DNA from: Microbacteriaceae bacterium
GTDB lineage: Bacteria; Actinomycetota; Actinomycetes; Actinomycetales; Microbacteriaceae
Assembly (NCBI GenBank): GCA_947454285.1
Contig: CANGJO010000002.1
Location: 1-35,567, forward strand
Length of the DNA: 35,567 bases
Reading direction: 5' to 3'
Shown one piece after another: positions 31,718 through 35,567 of this stretch. The stretch's first letter is position 1, and each line of letters starts with the position of its first letter. Below the pieces are notes generated by a model, which was not told the origin of the DNA, made no database searches, and saw only the letters and a list, made by a program, of their open reading frames with translations. The position numbers and the translations under genes were made by a program.

Positions 31718-32709
31718 TATTCTTGTTCAATTCTTGCTTCAGCAGCTGCTTCTGCGCTGCGAATGGTCTTGCGAAGTTTCTTGTCAGATACTTTGCGCTC
31801 TCCCATGTGTTCCGGGTTCCACGCCGACAAATCCTCGTCGCTAAATTCCGGCTTGTTCTTTGTCTTAAAGTTCGGAGCTTCCGAACCAGGCGCCATGCGT
31901 CGAGCAGTTATTAGAAATCCGGTGTGACCAATCATGCGATGCTCTGGTCTAACTGCTAGGCCCTGTAGGTGCCAACCACGAGTCATAGATTCAAACGCTT
32001 CTGGTTCGTTGAAGTGCCCGCTTGCCTTCAGTGCCTCGGCGAATCTAGACAACTGTGTCACGGTAGCCACATAGCCAACGATCAAACCACCTGGAACAAG
32101 TGCAATTGCGCATTCTTCAACGCATTCCCAAGGCGCTAGCATGTCTAGAACAATTCGGTCAACTGTGCCAGGTTGCTTCTTAATCGGAAGCTGTTCCTGC
32201 AAGTCACCGATATGAATGTTCCAACTATCAGGAACGATGCCTAGGTTGGTTGCCACATTGGCTTTGGCGATATCGGCAAATTCTTCGCGTCGTTCAAATG
32301 AATCAAGCGTGCCATGATCACCGATTGCGCGAAGCAAGTACATGCTTAGTCCACCGGAACCCACACCAGCTTCAACTACGCGAGCACCAGGAAAAATGTC
32401 ACCCATCACAACAATTTGTGCAGAATCTTTTGGATAGATGATCGCCGCACCGCGTGGCATCGACAAAACAAAGTCACTAAGCAACGGGCGGAAGGCAAGG
32501 TATTCGATTCCGGTTTGGTTCAAAATCACCGAACCCTCTGGCTTGCCGATGATGTCATCGTGCAGCAGATCGCCGCGGTGCGTGCCAAACTTGTCGCCAG
32601 CGCGCAAGGTGATGGTGTTTAGTCTTCCCTTTGGCCCGGTCAGCTGAACGCGATCGCCTTCGCGGAACGGCCCGGTGGGCAGCTTGGCCTTTGAAATTGG
32701 CTGGTTCAT
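31717..32709 (-). CDS. trmI: tRNA (adenine-58-N1)-methyltransferase TrmI
   Basis: A 330-residue SAM-dependent methyltransferase. The N-terminal domain has FREGDRVQLTGPKGRLNTITL and HRGDLLHDDIIGKPEGSVI; the SAM site follows with GDIFPGARVVEAGVGSGGLSMYLLRAIG. The IVLDMLAPWE motif contains the catalytic Asp region typical of the TrmI/Trm61 family. It methylates A58 of tRNA (m1A58), stabilising the T-loop. It starts 6 nt after the HAD stop and overlaps the FKBP gene. In most relatives, arc/mpa and pup genes come next; here they are absent. Confidence 0.94.
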   Translation of the reverse strand: MNQPISKAKLPTGPFREGDRVQLTGPKGRLNTITLRAGDKFGTHRGDLLHDDIIGKPEGSVILNQTGIEYLAFRPLLSDFVLSMPRGAAIIYPKDSAQIVVMGDIFPGARVVEAGVGSGGLSMYLLRAIGDHGTLDSFERREEFADIAKANVATNLGIVPDSWNIHIGDLQEQLPIKKQPGTVDRIVLDMLAPWECVEECAIALVPGGLIVGYVATVTQLSRFAEALKASGHFNEPEAFESMTRGWHLQGLAVRPEHRMIGHTGFLITARRMAPGSEAPNFKTKNKPEFSDEDLSAWNPEHMGERKVSDKKLRKTIRSAEAAAEARIEQE

Positions 32710-32715
32710 TCGTTC

Positions 32716-33375
32716 CTAACTAAAAAGTTTCTGTAAGTCTTTGACGCGAACTCCCTCGAGAGTTGGCCAAAGAATTCTGCCGGGGATCATTGGAATCTCA
32801 ATGAAGTTTGGAATACCAACCGCCTTGGTGCCGGCTGCTTCAGCAGAGCGCAATCCGGTGTTGGAATCCTCGAAAGCCACACAGTCTTCCGGGCGCACGC
32901 CCAGTGCCTCGGCTGCCTTTAGGTATGGGTCCGGAAACGGTTTTCCGCGGGCAACGTCGTCACCACCGATAATCACGTCAAACGCGTCGAACGGAATCTT
33001 GTTCACAACTTCGGCGGCCATTCGGTGCAATGACATGGTGACCAAAGCGGTTTTGATTTTCTTGCGCTTCAATTCGCGCAGCAGTTCTTGTGCTCCTGGG
33101 CGCCATGGAATTTCAACTTTCAATTTGGCCACTACCGAATCGGTTAGGTGCTGAACAATTGCCTCAGTATCCATGTTGCTGCCGATTTTGGCCTTGATGA
33201 TCTTTGATGACTCGTAAAGGCTGTTGCCAATTAGGTCGTGACCGTCTTGCTCAGTCCAGGTTGCGTTGTGGGCTTCAGCCAACGATTTCTCGCTAGAAAG
33301 CCAATAGTGTTCAGAGTCCACCAATGTTCCGTCCATGTCCCACAGGACCGCAGCTGGCAACTTTTTTCCGAACAT
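32716..33375 (-). CDS. HAD-superfamily hydrolase (phosphatase, beta-phosphoglucomutase-like)
   Basis: A 219-residue HAD hydrolase. Motif I is D13-M-D15-G-T (LWDMDGTLVDSE); motif II is in TALVTMSLHRM; motif III is KPFPDPYLKAAEAL; motif IV is DCVAFEDSNTGLRSA. A helical cap (about residues 20-85) places it with phosphoglycolate phosphatase and beta-phosphoglucomutase-like members. It is the first gene of the - strand run down to lnt. A TAAAAT hexamer lies 9 nt before the ATG with no Shine-Dalgarno, so the leader may be very short. Substrate unknown. Confidence 0.9.
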   Translation of the reverse strand: MFGKKLPAAVLWDMDGTLVDSEHYWLSSEKSLAEAHNATWTEQDGHDLIGNSLYESSKIIKAKIGSNMDTEAIVQHLTDSVVAKLKVEIPWRPGAQELLRELKRKKIKTALVTMSLHRMAAEVVNKIPFDAFDVIIGGDDVARGKPFPDPYLKAAEALGVRPEDCVAFEDSNTGLRSAEAAGTKAVGIPNFIEIPMIPGRILWPTLEGVRVKDLQKLFS

Positions 33376-33449
33376 AATTACTCGATTTTACCTGCGTTGC
33401 TTTGCCCTAGGGTTTTAACTAGAAATAAAGCTGAAAACCTTAGGAAATA

Positions 33450-34319
33450 GTGAACATTTTTGCCGGCCGAACCCTCATTGTGGCCTTTGAGGGCTGGAAT
33501 GACGCTGCCGAGTCGGCCAGTGCCGCTGCCAAGTTCATTGCCGAAAAGTTGAATGCCGACGTCGTTGGCACCGTTGATCCTGAGGATTACTACGACTTTC
33601 AGTTCACTCGCCCATCGGTGTCCTTTGATGGTGAGGGCAATCGCCAAATAAGTTGGCCAAGCACCGATTTGTGTGCGCCTGCCGTTGAAGTAGTTGCCGA
33701 GAACCCGCAGCTGGGCAGAATTCACGTTTTGCTAGGCGTTGAGCCTTCTCGTCGTTGGCAATCATTCACCGCCGAGGTCATGGAGATGATTGAAGACCGC
33801 GAGATAGATTCCGTTCTCTTTCTGGGTGCCATGCTGGCTGATGTGCCACACACCAGACCCATATCGGTGTCTGCGACTAGTCAGAACGAACGTGCTCGCA
33901 ACGAATTTAATCTAGAGCGCAGCCACTACGAGGGTCCGGTTGGCATTCTTAGCGTTTTGGGAATTGCCCTTGAGAAGGCAGGAATACCAAGCGTGGCGCT
34001 TTGGGCCTCTGTGCCGCACTACGTGCACAACACTCCTTCGCCTAAAGCAACCCTGGCCCTGTTGGTAGAGGCTGAGAAATATCTTGGCGTGCAATTCGAA
34101 CACGGCAGTCTTGCCGATGAGGCCTTTACCTGGGAACGTGGCATCGATGAGGTTGCCGAAGGCGACGAAGACATGGCCGGCTACATTGCGCAGCTAGAAA
34201 AAAATCGTGACGAAGTTGAATCGCCAGCGGCTAGTGGTGACGCACTTGCGATGGAATTCGAGAAGTTCTTGCGTGCCTCTGATGAGACTCCGCCAGAGGG
34301 CGAAGCTAAAAAGGATTAG
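33450..34319 (+). CDS. PAC2 family protein (proteasome assembly chaperone-like)
   Basis: A 289-residue PAC2-domain (PF09754) protein: NIFAGRTLIVAFEGWNDAAESASAAAKFI at the start, VVGTVDPEDYYDFQFTRPSV, IHVLLGVEPSRRWQSF, and DSVLFLGAMLADVPHTRP. Actinobacterial members are widespread, of unknown function; the name comes from eukaryotic proteasome chaperones. The tail is acidic. Translation starts at GTG (33450) with AGGAAA upstream. It ends by sharing TTAG with the stop of uppP on the opposite strand (4-nt overlap). Divergent from the HAD gene. Confidence 0.9.
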   Translation: MNIFAGRTLIVAFEGWNDAAESASAAAKFIAEKLNADVVGTVDPEDYYDFQFTRPSVSFDGEGNRQISWPSTDLCAPAVEVVAENPQLGRIHVLLGVEPSRRWQSFTAEVMEMIEDREIDSVLFLGAMLADVPHTRPISVSATSQNERARNEFNLERSHYEGPVGILSVLGIALEKAGIPSVALWASVPHYVHNTPSPKATLALLVEAEKYLGVQFEHGSLADEAFTWERGIDEVAEGDEDMAGYIAQLEKNRDEVESPAASGDALAMEFEKFLRASDETPPEGEAKKD

Positions 34320-35158
34320 GCGACTAGTTGATTGGTGCTTAGTAGCACAATCAAAGCCACTCCAACCAGTATTCGCCATATCACAAACGGCATGAATGAT
34401 CCCCTGCTCAGATACTTAAGCAAGCCAACGATCACTGAGAAACCAACTGCGAACGAAACCAACGTCGCTACAGCGGTTGCAACCAATTCAGCAGAATCCA
34501 AATCACGGTAGGTCTTAGCAAACTCGTACAGACCGCTTGCTAGCACCGCAGGAATTGCTAGTAAGAAGCTGTATCTTGCGGCAGCTTGGCGACTGTAGCC
34601 AAGTAGCAACCCCACTGATATAGTTCCACCGGATCGCGAAACACCTGGAATCACGGCAAGCGCCTGGCCGAGCCCAAATAGCAAGCCATGCCTTGTGGTC
34701 AATTGTTCGATTGAACGCTGACGCTTGCCAACACGGTCGGCAATTCCCAGCACGATACCAAACACGATAAGTGTTGCCGCAATTACCCAGAGGCTACGCA
34801 GCTGGTTTTCAATGGCGTCTTTGAAGACCAGACCAACCACAACCACCGGAAGCGAACCAATGATGATTAGCCAGCCAAGTTTTGCGTCGCGACGGGTATC
34901 GGTGTTTTGTTTGCTTCTGGCAAAGATAGAACCAAAGAAAGCCTTGACGATTCTGACGATGTCTTTCCAGAAATAAATCAGGACCGCGGCCTCTGTACCA
35001 AGCTGAATGGTGGCAATGAAAGCTGTGAGCTGCGGCTTTGGAATGTTGGAAAGCCCCAGAAGCTGTTGTGCGATTTGAACGTGTGCACTTGAAGAAATTG
35101 GAAGAAACTCAGTTAGTCCCTGAACGATGCCAAGGACAACTGCATCAAATGGATTCAA
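34316..35158 (-). CDS. uppP: Undecaprenyl-diphosphatase (BacA/UppP)
   Basis: A 280-residue membrane phosphatase that recycles undecaprenyl diphosphate for peptidoglycan and glycan synthesis. Signature motifs: LTEFLPISSSAHVQIAQ near the N-terminus (catalytic Glu and Ser region) and PGVSRSGGTISVGLLLG (PGxSRSG, phosphate binding). About eight hydrophobic segments. Translation begins at TTG (35158), whose last two bases overlap the TGA of the small upstream gene (TTGA), so the two are coupled. Members of this family give bacitracin tolerance at higher dosage. The stop overlaps that of the PAC2 gene by 4 nt. Confidence 0.95.
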   Translation of the reverse strand: MNPFDAVVLGIVQGLTEFLPISSSAHVQIAQQLLGLSNIPKPQLTAFIATIQLGTEAAVLIYFWKDIVRIVKAFFGSIFARSKQNTDTRRDAKLGWLIIIGSLPVVVVGLVFKDAIENQLRSLWVIAATLIVFGIVLGIADRVGKRQRSIEQLTTRHGLLFGLGQALAVIPGVSRSGGTISVGLLLGYSRQAAARYSFLLAIPAVLASGLYEFAKTYRDLDSAELVATAVATLVSFAVGFSVIVGLLKYLSRGSFMPFVIWRILVGVALIVLLSTNQLVA

Positions 35159-35367
35159 TCGTTCTCATCCTCTGCCAAAGAAATTGGCAGATACTCTTCA
35201 AATTTTTCGCCCAATGCTTCTTCATAGTTGAGGAAAGCATCTTCGACCTGGAAGTACGCTTGCTCGACTGCAGGGTCTTCTGCGCCGCGACGTGATGAGA
35301 TTGCTTCAAAGTGTCGCTCGAGTGAAGCGATGAACTGTTGTAATGCAATGCGTGCGTCTTGAGCCAT
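35155..35367 (-). CDS. Small acidic protein coupled to uppP, function unknown
   Basis: A 70-residue acidic protein, predicted helical (ARIALQQFIASLERHFEAIS; then DPAVEQAYFQVEDAFLNYEEALGEKFEEYLPI). I do not recognise a domain; it has no signal peptide or membrane segment. It seems real: it starts 6 nt after a TAGTTT -10 hexamer, and its stop codon overlaps the uppP start (TTGA), leaving it as the first gene of a two-gene unit. Its two-helix plan could suggest a regulator or a binding partner, but this is only a guess. Confidence 0.7.
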   Translation of the reverse strand: MAQDARIALQQFIASLERHFEAISSRRGAEDPAVEQAYFQVEDAFLNYEEALGEKFEEYLPISLAEDEND

Positions 35368-35373
35368 AGCCCT

Positions 35374-35379
35374 AAACTA
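35374..35379 (-). promoter_or_regulatory. -10 element of a likely leaderless promoter (70-aa gene/uppP)
   Basis: On the - strand TAGTTT is followed by AGGGCT (6 nt) and the ATG at 35367. AGGG is too close to the ATG to act as a normal Shine-Dalgarno. This is the sixth such arrangement in the window. Confidence 0.5.
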
Positions 35380-35422
35380 CCTTGAATGCAGCCTGCAGGC
35401 TAGTATCTGCAAACTTTTTTAG

Positions 35423-35444
35423 GGTAACATCATTCCTTGTTACC
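35423..35444 (+). promoter_or_regulatory. tRNA-Leu promoter region with inverted repeat
   Basis: GGTAAC (35423-35428) and GTTACC (35439-35444) form a perfect 6-bp inverted repeat with a 10-nt spacer, ending one base before the mature tRNA 5' end. TAACAT at 35425-35430 may be the -10 box, giving a start near 35437. No clear -35 box was seen. Confidence 0.35.
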
Positions 35445-35445
35445 T

Positions 35446-35528
35446 GTCCGGGTGGCGGAATGGCAGACGCGCTAGCTTGAGGTGTTAGTCCTCTTACGAG
35501 GGTAGGGGTTCAAGTCCCCTTTCGGACA
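35446..35528 (+). tRNA. tRNA-Leu (anticodon GAG)
   Basis: A complete class II tRNA of 83 nt. The acceptor arm GTCCGGG pairs with TTCGGAC (two G-U pairs), followed by discriminator A. The D-arm has GCG/CGC. The anticodon stem CTAGC/GTTAG encloses loop TTGAGGT, anticodon GAG, decoding CUC/CUU. The long variable arm (CCTC...GAGG) is typical of tRNA-Leu. The T-arm AGGGG-TTCAAGT-CCCCT is intact. CCA is not encoded (CTA follows). A terminator comes directly after. Confidence 0.96.
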
Positions 35529-35530
35529 CT

Positions 35531-35560
35531 AAACCCTGGTCCTCCACGACCAGGGTTTTT
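35531..35560 (+). terminator. Intrinsic terminator after tRNA-Leu
   Basis: AAACCCTGGTC (35531-35541) pairs with its perfect complement at 35548-35558, with a 6-nt loop and a T-run (TTTTT). It lies 2 nt after the tRNA 3' end. Confidence 0.92.
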
Positions 35561-35567
35561 CATTTAA

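Noticed and set aside
1-35567. CRISPR arrays, prophage, insertion sequences, toxin-antitoxin or defence islands
   Set aside because: No regularly spaced repeats, transposase or integrase motifs, or defence-type domains were seen; nearly all genes are core actinobacterial genes in the expected order.

Overview
This window is a compact stretch of a streamlined actinobacterial chromosome, most likely a Microbacteriaceae relative of the freshwater 'Luna' type (Rhodoluna/Aquiluna-like). The evidence is the gene order and content: sepF-yggT-divIVA-lspA, hisD-nrdR-pyrD, a bcc-aa3 respiratory block with ctaF, rbpA, pafB-pafC-tatA-tatC-helY, and trmI. By eye, base composition is close to balanced, low for the phylum. 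Coding sequence is nearly continuous, with many 1-8 nt gene overlaps and no gene-free stretch over 300 bases. I see no prophage, insertion sequence or CRISPR array. The genus-level placement is inference.

Layout. 1-9790, almost all on +: the end of the division cluster (sepF tail, yggT, divIVA), lspA with an RluA-family pseudouridine synthase, dnaE1, a convergent flavin reductase, then hisD, nrdR and pyrD, closed by a strong palindromic terminator. 9800-12220: a divergent pair (DUF3043 membrane protein and M20 dipeptidase) and an ErpA-type Fe-S carrier. 12250-20250: the respiratory supercomplex genes as two converging operons, ctaC-ctaD-ctaF on + and ctaE-qcrC-qcrA-qcrB on -. Between them, flanked by terminators, sits a two-gene insert: an ABM-fold protein and a stand-alone TipAS domain, in the same frame and separated by one TAG codon. 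20358-21950: trpD converges on a Nudix hydrolase and YczE-type membrane protein pair.

Between trpD and the Nudix gene, at 21452-21479, lies a sequence with the architecture of a XerC/XerD dif site (11 bp arm, 6 bp centre, 11 bp arm). Right of it almost all genes are on the - strand, while the left side is mostly +. This suggests the window straddles the chromosome replication terminus.

22599-23813 (+): a glycerophosphodiester phosphodiesterase and the RNA polymerase-binding protein RbpA, the latter behind a SigR/SigH-like promoter. 33375 down to 23771 (-): a tight run of ten genes (HAD phosphatase, trmI, FKBP lipoprotein, pafB, pafC, a small membrane protein, tatA, tatC, helY, lnt). Two expected neighbours are missing: the pupylation/proteasome genes usually found between trmI and pafBC, and the Ppm1 (polyprenol-phosphate-mannose synthase) gene usually next to or fused to lnt. 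33450-35567: a PAC2 protein, uppP with a small coupled ORF, and tRNA-Leu(GAG) with its terminator.

Several transcription units seem to be leaderless: a TANNNT -10 hexamer lies 6-7 nt before the start codon at the M20 dipeptidase, trpD, ctaE, yczE-like, ABM and 70-aa genes.
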